A stretch of DNA of 6,920 nt from Mycoplasma sp. CAG:776 (GTDB lineage Bacteria > Bacillota_I > Bacilli_A > RF39 > UBA660), in the NCBI GenBank assembly GCA_000438195.1, contig FR903069.1:1-6920 (forward strand), read 5' to 3'. Positions 1 through 6,064 of this stretch are shown in pieces (position 1 is the stretch's first letter; each line of letters starts with the position of its first letter). The notes below the pieces were generated by a model that was given only the letters and a program-made list of their open reading frames with translations, was not told the origin of the DNA and did not search any database. Position numbers and translations under genes: made by a program.

Positions 1-434
1 GAAATGTATCGAAAATTTAGTCGAGATGAATATAAGAAAAGTTTGGCATATATAACAAGATTATATTCTAATCAATATGATAGAGGAAAAAAATATAAAG
101 AAGGAAGGAAAGTAATTGGGATAAATATTATTGAGAATAACTATCAAAAAACAATACATTTCTAGTAAATGATTATGGATTTATCAATAAGTTTAACTAT
201 GAAAAAGTAGGGGAAGAAGAAAAAGAGATGGAAGATGCCGTAAGATTTATGGAAGAGTTTTTAGCAGATGAAGAGATCAGGAATGTATATGATAAGATTA
301 ATGATGTAGAAAGAGAAGCAGAAGAACGAGGAATAATAAAAACTGCTAAAAACCTACTTCAATTAAATATAGCAATAGAAGATGTTAGTAAAGCAACAGG
401 ATTAAGTATTCAAGAGTTAAAAAATTTGGAATAG
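1..434 (+). pseudogene. Frameshifted, 5'-cut Rpn-family (PD-(D/E)XK) nuclease/transposase remnant
   Basis: Reading from base 1 gives a fragment with the pattern Y-x3-LYSNQYDRGKKY...KVIGINII, which resembles the late core of Rpn (recombination-promoting nuclease/putative transposase) proteins, where a 'Y..QL..G..Y..LK.VI.INIL' segment is usual. That frame stops at TAG 163-165. The protein resumes one base back, at about 162, as LVNDYGFINKFNYEK and runs to TAG 432-434, so one base appears to have been lost. The tail, AEERGIIKTAKNLLQ...GLSIQELKNLE, is the usual Rpn C-terminal module: a charged helix followed by a small helix-turn-helix-like segment. The catalytic N-terminal part lies left of the window or is gone. 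The in-frame ATG at 228 has no good Shine-Dalgarno site, so I do not call 228-434 a separate gene. Family assignment is by remembered pattern; the frameshift is seen directly. Confidence 0.65.
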
Positions 435-484
435 GAAACTATTCTTTTTTTTATTAATTAGAAAGAGAAGCGGAAGAACGAGGA
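309..484 (+). repeat. Direct repeat pair (309-332 and 461-484) in the Rpn tails
   Basis: Two 24-base units, differing at one base (gcA versus gcG), are spaced 152 bases apart. Both encode EREAEERG at the junction of the charged helix. Homology between tail modules could have allowed the deletion that removed the front of the second copy. Confidence 0.75.
429..452 (+). terminator. Intrinsic terminator overlapping the stop codon of the Rpn remnant
   Basis: GAATAG (429-434) pairs perfectly with CTATTC (439-444) across a GAAA loop, followed by eight T (445-452). The TAG stop codon of the remnant (432-434) is part of the stem. Its intactness suggests that the gene was functional recently. Confidence 0.8.
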
Positions 485-630
485 GAAGCAAAAGGTATAA
501 AAAAGGAGAAGAAAGAGGAGAAAAGAAAGGGATTATAAGGACAGTTAAGAATATGTTACAAAAAGGTTTTTCAATAGAAGAAATAGTAGAGGTAACTCAT
601 TTGACGTTTGAAGAGATGAAGCACTTATAA
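461..630 (+). pseudogene. Second, degraded copy of an Rpn-type C-terminal tail
   Basis: Bases 461-484 repeat 309-332 of the upstream remnant with one mismatch and encode the same EREAEERG peptide. The first reading frame (461-538) ends at TAA after a Lys/Glu-rich run. From about 505 another frame continues as GEERGEKKGIIRTVKNMLQKGFSIEEIVEVTHLTFEEMKHL and stops at TAA 628-630, matching the 'A/VKNML..G..IE.I...TGL..EEI..L' tail of Rpn proteins. There is no start codon with a ribosome site and no nuclease core. It is either the tail of a second Rpn copy whose front was deleted or a tail duplication. The stop at 455-457 separates it from upstream sequence. Confidence 0.6.
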
Positions 631-641
631 AAATAATATAG

Positions 642-677
642 AGATAAGAATGAATGTTAAGTAGTTCTTATCTTTTT
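642..677 (+). terminator. Intrinsic terminator after the second Rpn tail
   Basis: AGATAAGAA (642-650) pairs with TTCTTATCT (665-673) over a 14-base loop and is followed by a T tract (673-677). It isolates tgt from the remnant region upstream. Confidence 0.7.
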
Positions 678-685
678 GGTTTTGA

Positions 686-714
686 TTGTATTTTTATTTT
701 AAATATTTTATAAT
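686..714 (+). promoter_or_regulatory. Possible promoter of tgt
   Basis: TTGTAT (686-691) and TATAAT (709-714) are separated by 17 bases. Transcription would start near 721, right at the ribosome site, giving a very short leader. Either the leader is truly minimal or a different, weaker promoter is used; the region is too A+T-rich to decide by eye. Confidence 0.35.
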
Positions 715-732
715 TAGTATAGGTGATTTGAA

Positions 733-1854
733 GTGAAGTTTACTTATAAGTTAGAGAAAAAAGAAAAAAATACTAATGCTCGTCTAGGCTCTTTTATATA
801 TAATGGGATTCAATATGAAACGCCAATGTTTATGCCAGTAGGAACGCAGGCGACAGTTAAAACTTTGGCTCCGGAAGAACTTAAAGAAGTTCGTGCAGGA
901 ATTATTTTAGCTAATACTTATCATTTGTGGCTTAGACCAGGAGAAGATGTAATAGATCATGCAGGGGGTTTACATAAGTTTATGAATTGGGATCAGCCAA
1001 TTTTAACTGATAGTGGAGGATTTCAAGTTTTTTCTTTAGCTAAACCAAAAGATATTACGGAAGAAGGAGTACACTTTAAGAATCAGTTAAATGGAGATTC
1101 CCTTTTTCTTACTCCTGAAAAGTCTATTGCAATTCAAAATAAACTTGATAGTGATATTGCTATGAGTTTTGATGAATGTATTGGGTATCCTGCTACTTAT
1201 GAATATTGTAAGGAAAGTACAGAAAGAACAGTTCGTTGGGCAAAAAGAGGAAAAGAAGTTCATAATAATCCTAATCAAATGTTATTTGGAATTGTTCAAG
1301 GGGGAAATTATGAAGATTTGAGAAAATATTGTGCTTTAGAACTTGCAAAAATGGATTTTGATGGTTATTCAGTTGGTGGTACTAGTGTAGGAGAAGATAA
1401 AACAACTATGTATCAGATGGTAGAGTATGCCACTAGATATATGCCAGAAGATAAAATTAGATATTTGATGGGGGTAGGAGATCCCATTGATTTAATTGAA
1501 AATACGATTCGCGGTATTGATATATTTGATTGTGTCTCACCAACTAGACTTGCTCGTCATGGACATGCTTTAACTAAATATGGGAAAATTAATTTGAAAA
1601 ATGCAAAATATAAGGAAGATTTTACCCCAGTTAGTGAGGTATGTGATTGTTATGCTTGTAAACATTATACAAAAGCTTATATTAGACATTTAATTCAATC
1701 TAATGAAACTTTTGGAGCTAGACTTTTATCTATTCATAATATTCGCTTTTTAACACATTTAATGGAAGAAATAAGAGAAGCTATAAAAAAAGATAGTCTC
1801 TTAGAGTTAAAAGAACAATTTATAAAAGATTATTATGGAGAACAAGATGAGTAA
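733..1854 (+). CDS. tgt: Queuine/preQ1 tRNA-guanine transglycosylase (bacterial Tgt)
   Basis: Cytosolic enzyme that exchanges guanine 34 in the anticodon of GUN-decoding tRNAs (Asp, Asn, His, Tyr) for preQ1 in the queuosine pathway. The 373-residue length is normal. Visible family hallmarks: LANTYHLWLRPG (59-70), the DSGGFQVFSL motif with catalytic base D93, FDEC (D147, C149; substrate recognition), VQGG (Q189), GGTSVGE (215-221), MGVG (246-249) and DCVSPTRLARHGHALT with nucleophile D266. The zinc site is C304, C306, C309 and H335, with the spacing of the Zymomonas enzyme. The start is GTG 733, preceded by AGGTGAT (721-727). It overlaps the next gene by 8 bases (ATGAGTAA), implying translational coupling. 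The usual upstream partner queA is absent here; Rpn remnants take its place. No sign of damage. Confidence 0.97.
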   Translation: MKFTYKLEKKEKNTNARLGSFIYNGIQYETPMFMPVGTQATVKTLAPEELKEVRAGIILANTYHLWLRPGEDVIDHAGGLHKFMNWDQPILTDSGGFQVFSLAKPKDITEEGVHFKNQLNGDSLFLTPEKSIAIQNKLDSDIAMSFDECIGYPATYEYCKESTERTVRWAKRGKEVHNNPNQMLFGIVQGGNYEDLRKYCALELAKMDFDGYSVGGTSVGEDKTTMYQMVEYATRYMPEDKIRYLMGVGDPIDLIENTIRGIDIFDCVSPTRLARHGHALTKYGKINLKNAKYKEDFTPVSEVCDCYACKHYTKAYIRHLIQSNETFGARLLSIHNIRFLTHLMEEIREAIKKDSLLELKEQFIKDYYGEQDE

Positions 1855-2149
1855 TACGAAAGTTATTGTTTTGACAGTTGCTATTATAGCAGGAATGATT
1901 ATTATACCAACTATTTATAAGGTTCATGTGCAACATAATGAAAAATTAATATTAGTTGTAGAAAATGAGTTTGCTTATTATGCTAAAGAATGTTATTTAA
2001 ATGATGCTTGTGGAAGTAATGTAACATTAAAAGATTTATATGATAAAGGTTATTTAGAAGATAAATTAACAAATCCTATTACTAAAAAGTATTATGATGA
2101 GGCTTCTTTTATTAATTTAGATACTAAGAAAATTAATTTAATTTCTTAG
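1847..2149 (+). CDS. Small membrane-anchored extracytoplasmic protein, pilin-like tail
   Basis: I do not recognise a named family. The protein is 100 residues from ATG 1847, chosen because GGAG at 1838-1841 lies at a proper distance; an in-frame ATG at 1835 has no ribosome site. Residues 5-24 form one hydrophobic helix, after which the chain is expected outside the cell. The outer part has two cysteines (C49, C55) in an AKECY...DACG loop, a possible disulfide, followed by VTLKDLYDKGYLEDKLTNPITKKYY. A 'vtl.dL.dkGyL...l.nP.t.k.y' pattern is common in the tails of pilin/pseudopilin-like proteins of low-GC Firmicutes, but the prepilin peptidase site (G-F-x4-E) is missing. It is coupled to tgt in the slot where yajC normally sits, yet shows no YajC features. 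Function unknown. Confidence 0.8.
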   Translation: MSNTKVIVLTVAIIAGMIIIPTIYKVHVQHNEKLILVVENEFAYYAKECYLNDACGSNVTLKDLYDKGYLEDKLTNPITKKYYDEASFINLDTKKINLIS

Positions 2150-2159
2150 TATTTTTTTT
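2121..2159 (+). terminator. Intrinsic terminator of the tgt operon
   Basis: An 11-bp stem (2121-2131 with 2142-2152, core ACTAAGAAA/TTTCTTAGT) has a 10-base A/T loop and a run of T to 2159. It contains the TAG stop (2147-2149) of the small membrane protein, so the tgt two-gene unit ends here. Confidence 0.88.
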
Positions 2160-2190
2160 GCTATGCTTGTACGTTAATAGTAATAAAAAT

Positions 2191-2207
2191 ATTGACTAAT
2201 CCTCAAT
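2191..2207. promoter_or_regulatory. Operator-like inverted repeat over the -35 box of copy 1
   Basis: ATTGA-CTAATCC-TCAAT is a perfect 5-bp inverted repeat with a 7-base spacer overlapping the -35 hexamer. The same arms and spacer length recur at 6825-6841. The placement would let a dimeric regulator block RNA polymerase; a TetR-type repressor is one guess, but no such gene is in the window. Confidence 0.5.
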
Positions 2208-2220
2208 GATAATGTATATT
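2192..2220 (+). promoter_or_regulatory. Promoter of surface-protein copy 1
   Basis: TTGACT (2192-2197) and TATATT (2215-2220) are exactly 17 bases apart, a near-ideal vegetative sigma factor promoter. It is nearly identical to the promoter at 6826-6854. The expected start near 2227 leaves a leader of about 125 bases before ATG 2353. Confidence 0.75.
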
Positions 2221-2267
2221 ATAAATATAACATATCATGATGCTTTTAGTATTGCAAACAGATAAAA

Positions 2268-2299
2268 TCTTGATAAGTTTTGCTAACCTTTGTCGAAGA
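2268..2299 (+). promoter_or_regulatory. Leader hairpin containing TTTGTCGAA, copy 1
   Basis: In the untranslated leader, TCTTGATAA (2268-2276) can pair with TTGTC-G-AAGA (2290-2299, G2295 bulged, one G-U pair). The related leader at 6888-6910 forms the same hairpin, with C replaced by T at one paired position, so pairing is preserved. TTTGTCGAA (2289-2297) also equals the Spo0A-box consensus, which is an alternative reading as a DNA site. Confidence 0.45.
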
Positions 2300-2352
2300 G
2301 CATGTAATTCATTTAAAAGTATGTTACTATTCATGAGAAATGAGGAGAAAGT

Positions 2353-3672
2353 ATGGAGTTTCAAACATTAAAGAAAAGTCATTTAAAAAGAAATATTATA
2401 ATAGGAATAATGGTAATAGGAATAATAAGTGCATGTATTCTGACTTTTACGAGATCAAAATACAAAAATACACAATCGATACCATTAGTAAATGGAACAA
2501 TTAATTATAGTTTAGCCGATCTAAATATTGTAGCAATCACAGTAGATGGCAGTGAAGTAGATCAAATACCTGATGGAAATTATGAATTAACGAGTGAAAG
2601 TTATTGTACAGTTAATGGAGAGAAAGATAGTAATGTAAAGTTAAGCTATGATAGTACAACTAAAGGATTAAGTGTAACACCAATGACTACCAAAGGAATT
2701 AAGTGTTACTTAGATTTTGAAAAGCGGGAAATGTTATTAGCAGAGATAGTTAAAAATGATAATAATATTCATGATGAAATTCCCTATTTTGCTAATGTAG
2801 CAACAACGGATGAAGGAATATATAAAGCAGAAGATGATTGGGGAGATAGTTACTATTTTAGAGGGGCAGTAACAAATAATTATGTGAAGTTTGCCGGATA
2901 CTATTGGAGAATAGTTCGAATTAATGGAGATGGAAGTATTCGAATCATTTATGACGGAACCAGCGCTCATGCCAATGGGGAATCATCGGATGATAGGCAA
3001 ATACAAGTAAGTTCATATAATAGTTCGTATAATGATAATGCATATGTGGGATATATGTATGGAAGTACAGGAGCAAATAGTTATGCAGCAACGCATGCAA
3101 ATAATAACAATAGTACAATTAAAGGAGTCTTAGATAATTGGTATACAATAAATATAGCGAATAAGGGATTTGGAGATAAGATAAGTAAAGAAGCAGGATT
3201 TTGTAATGATAGAGGACTTGTAGGGATTTTAGGATATGGAACAAATGAAACTTCGTATGCATCAGTTAATAGATTTTTAGATGTGACTTGGACTTGGCCT
3301 AATGTTTTAAATCCAACATTGAAATGTAATCAAATAAATAATGATTTATATACAGTAAGTGAAAGTAGTAAAGGAAATAAAGCATTGACTTATCCGATTG
3401 GACTTATTACAGTTGATGAAATGGTTTTTGGTGGTGGAAATGGGAGAAGTACTAATACAAATTATTATTTGTATACGGGGCAAGATTATTGGACGATGAC
3501 TCCGCGGAACTTTAGTAATTGGGCAATCGTTTTCTATGTTGAAAAAAATGGTATTATAGGAAGCAATATATCTGTTTATTCTCCGTATGGTGTGCGTCCA
3601 GTAATCAATTTGGCCCGTGATGTGGTAATAAAAAGTGGAAATGGAACTATAGATACACCGTATGAAATTTAA
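2353..3672 (+). CDS. Surface protein copy 1: N-anchored, DUF6273/C-lectin-like C-terminal domain
   Basis: 439 residues from ATG 2353, with AGGAG (2343-2347) five bases upstream. A basic start (KKSHLKRN) and hydrophobic helix (about 14-33) predict a type II anchor with the rest outside the cell; there is no signal cleavage site or LPXTG sorting signal. Residues 36-62 (SKY...TQSIPLVNG...NYSLADLNI) are nearly constant between paralogs. A small beta-rich module follows with C85 and C118. The C-terminal domain begins around 180 (FAGYYWRIVRINGDGSIR), has C284 and C325, then YPIGLITVDEM, YWTMTP (379-384), a variable segment (385-413) and VRPVINL...SGNGTIDTPYEI. This ending is typical of DUF6273/formylglycine-enzyme-like (C-type lectin fold) proteins of gut Firmicutes. 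No FGE catalytic function can be claimed; ligand binding at the cell surface is inferred. Alone in its transcript. Confidence 0.85.
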   Translation: MEFQTLKKSHLKRNIIIGIMVIGIISACILTFTRSKYKNTQSIPLVNGTINYSLADLNIVAITVDGSEVDQIPDGNYELTSESYCTVNGEKDSNVKLSYDSTTKGLSVTPMTTKGIKCYLDFEKREMLLAEIVKNDNNIHDEIPYFANVATTDEGIYKAEDDWGDSYYFRGAVTNNYVKFAGYYWRIVRINGDGSIRIIYDGTSAHANGESSDDRQIQVSSYNSSYNDNAYVGYMYGSTGANSYAATHANNNNSTIKGVLDNWYTINIANKGFGDKISKEAGFCNDRGLVGILGYGTNETSYASVNRFLDVTWTWPNVLNPTLKCNQINNDLYTVSESSKGNKALTYPIGLITVDEMVFGGGNGRSTNTNYYLYTGQDYWTMTPRNFSNWAIVFYVEKNGIIGSNISVYSPYGVRPVINLARDVVIKSGNGTIDTPYEI

Positions 3673-3690
3673 TTTTATTACATTTAAATT

Positions 3691-3726
3691 AAACATCGAT
3701 TATAAATGAATAGGCGATGTTTTTTT
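3691..3726 (+). terminator. Intrinsic terminator of surface-protein copy 1
   Basis: AAACATCG (3691-3698) pairs with CGATGTTT (3715-3722) across a 16-base loop, with T to 3726. It lies between convergent genes; on the minus strand the stem is followed by few T, so it mainly serves copy 1. Confidence 0.78.
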
Positions 3727-3742
3727 GTAAATGAGACACGGT

Positions 3743-4195
3743 TTATTTTAGGTATTTAGGATTATTTATTCTACCTAAAAGATAATCAGCTGAGATGTTG
3801 TATTTTTTACAAATGGTGTATAAAAAAGGAGTGGGAATCATATTTTTTCCGCGTTCATAATCAGCAATAGTAGATTGGGATGTATTTAATTCTTGAGCCA
3901 GTTTCTTTTGAGTTATTTTATTTTCTTTTCGAAAATCTTTTAATCTTTTACTTAGTATCATTTTATCTGTTTCTTTTTGCTTTACGTATAAATTTTGATT
4001 TGTGAAATTGAATAAATAGTCTAAAGATACTTTAAAGTAATCACATAATATTAGTAGATGTTTGATTGGCATTATTTGATATTCTTTTTCGTATCTTCCA
4101 TAAACACTTCTATCTATATTAAGTAGTTTTGCTAATTCTTTTTGAGTTAATTTTTGTTCATCTCTTAATTCAGTTAATTTGTTTTGATACAACAT
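3743..4195 (-). CDS. Transcriptional regulator with two tandem XRE (HTH_3) domains
   Basis: 150-residue DNA-binding protein starting at ATG 4193-4195; AGGTGA on the minus strand (4201-4206) lies five bases upstream. An alternative GTG at 4202-4204 overlaps that ribosome site and is rejected. Two complete XRE/Cro-type domains follow each other: residues 5-62 (TQKELAKLLNIDRSVYGRYE at 17-36) and 80-140 (TQKKLAQELNTSQSTIADYE at 95-114), each ending in the usual '(V/I)S.DYL(F/L)' helix, joined by a linker of about 18 residues rich in K, Q and N. There is no sensor, peptidase or membrane domain. It is divergent from surface-protein copy 2 and convergent with copy 1, so control of copy 2, of itself, or of both is the natural inference. 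The paired domains suggest that one chain contacts two half-sites. Confidence 0.9.
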   Translation of the reverse strand: MLYQNKLTELRDEQKLTQKELAKLLNIDRSVYGRYEKEYQIMPIKHLLILCDYFKVSLDYLFNFTNQNLYVKQKETDKMILSKRLKDFRKENKITQKKLAQELNTSQSTIADYERGKNMIPTPFLYTICKKYNISADYLLGRINNPKYLK

Positions 4196-4268
4196 AGTTT
4201 TCACCTAAAAATATTTTCTCATGTTTTATCTTTCAAATTGGCAAAGGGACAGAAATACGATATTTTTC

Positions 4269-4297
4269 TTGACTTTTAAGCTAGCTCAAATTATAAT
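4269..4297 (+). promoter_or_regulatory. Promoter of surface-protein copy 2
   Basis: TTGACT (4269-4274) and a perfect TATAAT (4292-4297), 17 bases apart. Transcription near 4304 would give a leader of about 77 bases to ATG 4381. It shares only the hexamers with the copy 1 promoter; spacer and leader are unrelated. Confidence 0.78.
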
Positions 4298-4312
4298 TTA
4301 ATTATAAGCTAG
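4277..4312. promoter_or_regulatory. Candidate operator: two TAAGCTAG boxes and an A/T dyad around the -10 box
   Basis: TAAGCTAG occurs at 4277-4284 and again at 4305-4312, 28 bases apart. The first box overlaps an AGCTAGCT palindrome (4279-4286). Between the boxes TTATAATT-T-AATTATAA (4291-4307) is a perfect 17-bp dyad covering the -10 hexamer. The neighbouring tandem-HTH regulator is the obvious candidate to bind here. Confidence 0.5.
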
Positions 4313-4380
4313 GGAATTTATCATAGTTTATATAGTTGGAAAAATAAATGAAGCGGTACTTAACAGAAAGGGAAGTAGTT

Positions 4381-5649
4381 ATGATATTTGAGACATTAAA
4401 AAGAAGCCATTTAAAAAGAAATATTATGATAGTATCAGTGATAGTGGTAATAATTAGTGTTTGTATTTTTAATTTTACAAGAGCTAAATATAGGTATACA
4501 CAATCAATACCATTAGTGAATGGAATTATTAATTATAGTTTAGCTGATTTAAATATTATAGCATTATATCAGCAGAATGATTCGGGGGGTTATGATGAGA
4601 TTTCTACTGTGCCAACGGCTGGATATGTTATTAATGAAGAAAAAAGTTATTGTAAGGTAAGTGGAGAGCAAGATAAGAATGTAAAACTATATACTAATGG
4701 TAAGGGGGAACATGTGTTTAGTAATTTGAAAAAAGGTAGTAAGTGTTATTTATATTTTGATATGGGAGGAAATGGATATAAAACATTATTAGAAAATTAT
4801 ACTACTTTAATTAAAAGAGATAATTTTACTAGTAAAATTGAAACTGTTATGGCTAAGACTTTGTATTATGAGGAAACAGATTTAGGAAGAATTTATTATT
4901 TTGCAGGAAATCCATTAGATAATTATTTGAAATTTGCTGGTATTTTATGGAGAATGGTTGGTATTAATGAAAATGGCTCAATTCGTTTAATTCATGCTGG
5001 TAACATTGGCGCAAGTGCTTTTAATAATGGTTATGATAGTAATGCTTATGTAGGATATATGTATAATAGCATGATTGTTCATGGATTAACTACCTCTAGT
5101 ACTATAAAAACTTTTTTAGATGAGTGGTATGAAGATAATTTGCAAGCTTTTTCCAACTATATTGATATAGAAGTAGGATTTTGTGGTGATCGAACTCCAA
5201 GTACTGATTCAACTACTAGTAATGGGCAAGGTGGAACGTGGGGGACAACTACATATTATGGTGCTTATATAAGATATAATGCTTCTAACCCTTCTTTATC
5301 TTGCCTTAATGAAGATTTGTATACAGTTAAAGATAGTAATGTAGGGAATAAGGCTTTGACTTATCCGATTGGTCTCATTTCTATGGATGAAATTCTGTAT
5401 GCTGGTGGAGTGGCAGGTACAGGTTTTAGTACTTATTTGAATTCCAATTATTCTTATTGGACTATGTCTCCATATTATTTTTCGTTTGATTCTGCTTATG
5501 TTGAAGTGATGCACGCTGACAATTCTTTAACTCCTATAAGAACTGACTACAGTAATTATGTTAGGCCTGTTATTAATATAAAAAGTAATGTTATTATAAC
5601 AGGAAGTGGAACGAGTAGTGATCCATATGTAGTAAAGGGTACTAATTAG
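4381..5649 (+). CDS. Surface protein copy 2: N-anchored, DUF6273/C-lectin-like C-terminal domain
   Basis: Paralog of copy 1. The start is set at ATG 4381, giving 422 residues, because alignment with copy 1 begins there (MIFETLKRSHLKRN against MEFQTLKKSHLKRN) and GGGAAG (4370-4375) precedes it; an in-frame ATG at 4348 lacks a ribosome site. A basic N-terminus and one membrane helix (14-32) are followed by the constant TQSIPLVNG...NYSLADLNI stretch (40-59), a beta-rich module with C91 and C122, and the C-terminal domain: FAGILWRMVGINENGSIR from 185, C268, C308, YPIGLISMDEI, YWTMSP (359-364), a variable segment (365-393) and VRPVINI...GTSSDPYVV. About 43 of the first 62 residues match copy 1, while the 29-residue variable segment matches at only 4 ungapped positions. 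No sorting signal. Expected on the cell surface; ligand unknown. Confidence 0.85.
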   Translation: MIFETLKRSHLKRNIMIVSVIVVIISVCIFNFTRAKYRYTQSIPLVNGIINYSLADLNIIALYQQNDSGGYDEISTVPTAGYVINEEKSYCKVSGEQDKNVKLYTNGKGEHVFSNLKKGSKCYLYFDMGGNGYKTLLENYTTLIKRDNFTSKIETVMAKTLYYEETDLGRIYYFAGNPLDNYLKFAGILWRMVGINENGSIRLIHAGNIGASAFNNGYDSNAYVGYMYNSMIVHGLTTSSTIKTFLDEWYEDNLQAFSNYIDIEVGFCGDRTPSTDSTTSNGQGGTWGTTTYYGAYIRYNASNPSLSCLNEDLYTVKDSNVGNKALTYPIGLISMDEILYAGGVAGTGFSTYLNSNYSYWTMSPYYFSFDSAYVEVMHADNSLTPIRTDYSNYVRPVINIKSNVIITGSGTSSDPYVVKGTN

Positions 5650-5675
5650 TTCCTTAAGTTTATATTTTATAATGT

Positions 5676-5707
5676 AAAAGAAATCATGAGCGTGATTTCT
5701 TTTTTTT
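5676..5707. terminator. Terminator between surface-protein copy 2 and the yrzE-like gene
   Basis: An 11-bp stem (AAAAGAAATCA 5676-5686 with TGATTTCTTTT 5693-5703) has a six-base loop and T to 5707. The minus-strand reading also ends in a short T run, so it probably serves both converging genes. The TGA stop of the minus-strand gene (5684-5686) lies inside the stem. Confidence 0.85.
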
Positions 5708-6064
5708 AAATTTAATGTTTTTTCCTAAAGATCCTCCTAGAAGGCTACTGGTTATTAAAATTATGTAGTATATTAATCTGTCAATATTAAAGGGACTTTT
5801 GAAAATAATAAGATTTATTAGTATCAATATTAATATAAAAGATAAGCCTAGTTTTAAACCAACTATGATTCCTCTCTCTTTTGTTTTTTGGCTAGCTATA
5901 ATGGCTATAATAAGGAAACTTATGGCTGTTAATATTACGGATAGTTTACTAACAGTTATACTTTTTAGGCCAGTTAGATTGATTAAAGAAGTTATTATGG
6001 CTATTACAACAATAAATATAAAAAATAAGCCAAAATATTTTAAATATTCTAATACTTTATTCAT
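5684..6064 (-). CDS. yrzE: TIGR04086-family four-helix membrane protein (YrzE-like)
   Basis: 126-residue integral membrane protein of unknown biochemical role. Four hydrophobic helices lie at about 10-31, 41-58, 65-88 and 97-114, with a lysine-rich cytoplasmic tail. RGIIVGLKLGL (64-74) and LLGGSLGKN (108-116) fit the 'G.i.Gl..G' and 'GG.iG.N' signatures of the TIGR04086/YrzE family. Start ATG 6062-6064, with AGGTGAT (6069-6075 on the minus strand) six bases upstream; the GTG at 6071-6073 falls inside that site. In Bacillus subtilis yrzE lies between yajC and the DUF421 gene yrbG on the same strand as tgt; here it keeps the DUF421 neighbour but points the other way. The stop codon is TGA. Confidence 0.75.
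   Translation of the reverse strand: MNKVLEYLKYFGLFFIFIVVIAIITSLINLTGLKSITVSKLSVILTAISFLIIAIIASQKTKERGIIVGLKLGLSFILILILINLIIFKSPFNIDRLIYYIILITSSLLGGSLGKNIKFKKKKSRS

Noticed and set aside
2289..2297. TTTGTCGAA taken as proof of Spo0A control and sporulation
   Set aside because: The consensus match is exact, but nine A/T-rich bases are weak evidence; the element also forms a hairpin and lies downstream of the transcription start. Kept only as an alternative reading.
3481..3612. Surface-protein variable segment as the target of a diversity-generating retroelement
   Set aside because: No reverse transcriptase or template repeat is present, and the copies differ at synonymous and non-adenine positions throughout, unlike adenine-specific mutagenesis.
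3346..3696. Minus-strand open frame of 116 codons across the end of surface-protein copy 1
   Set aside because: Low-complexity Ile/Tyr/Ser translation with no ribosome site; it is a shadow of the plus-strand gene. The same applies to minus-strand frames at 1087-1278, 2737-2970 and 5296-5514.
4205..4268. Promoter of the minus-strand regulator (TTGAAA-17-TATTTT)
   Set aside because: Its -10 box abuts the ribosome site, so the transcript would start within or after the Shine-Dalgarno sequence; not supported.
4348..4380. Eleven-residue N-terminal extension of surface-protein copy 2
   Set aside because: There is no ribosome site before ATG 4348, and homology with copy 1 starts exactly at ATG 4381.
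2150..5683. Surface-protein block as a transposon or integron cassette
   Set aside because: No transposase, integrase, terminal inverted repeats or target duplications were seen at either edge.
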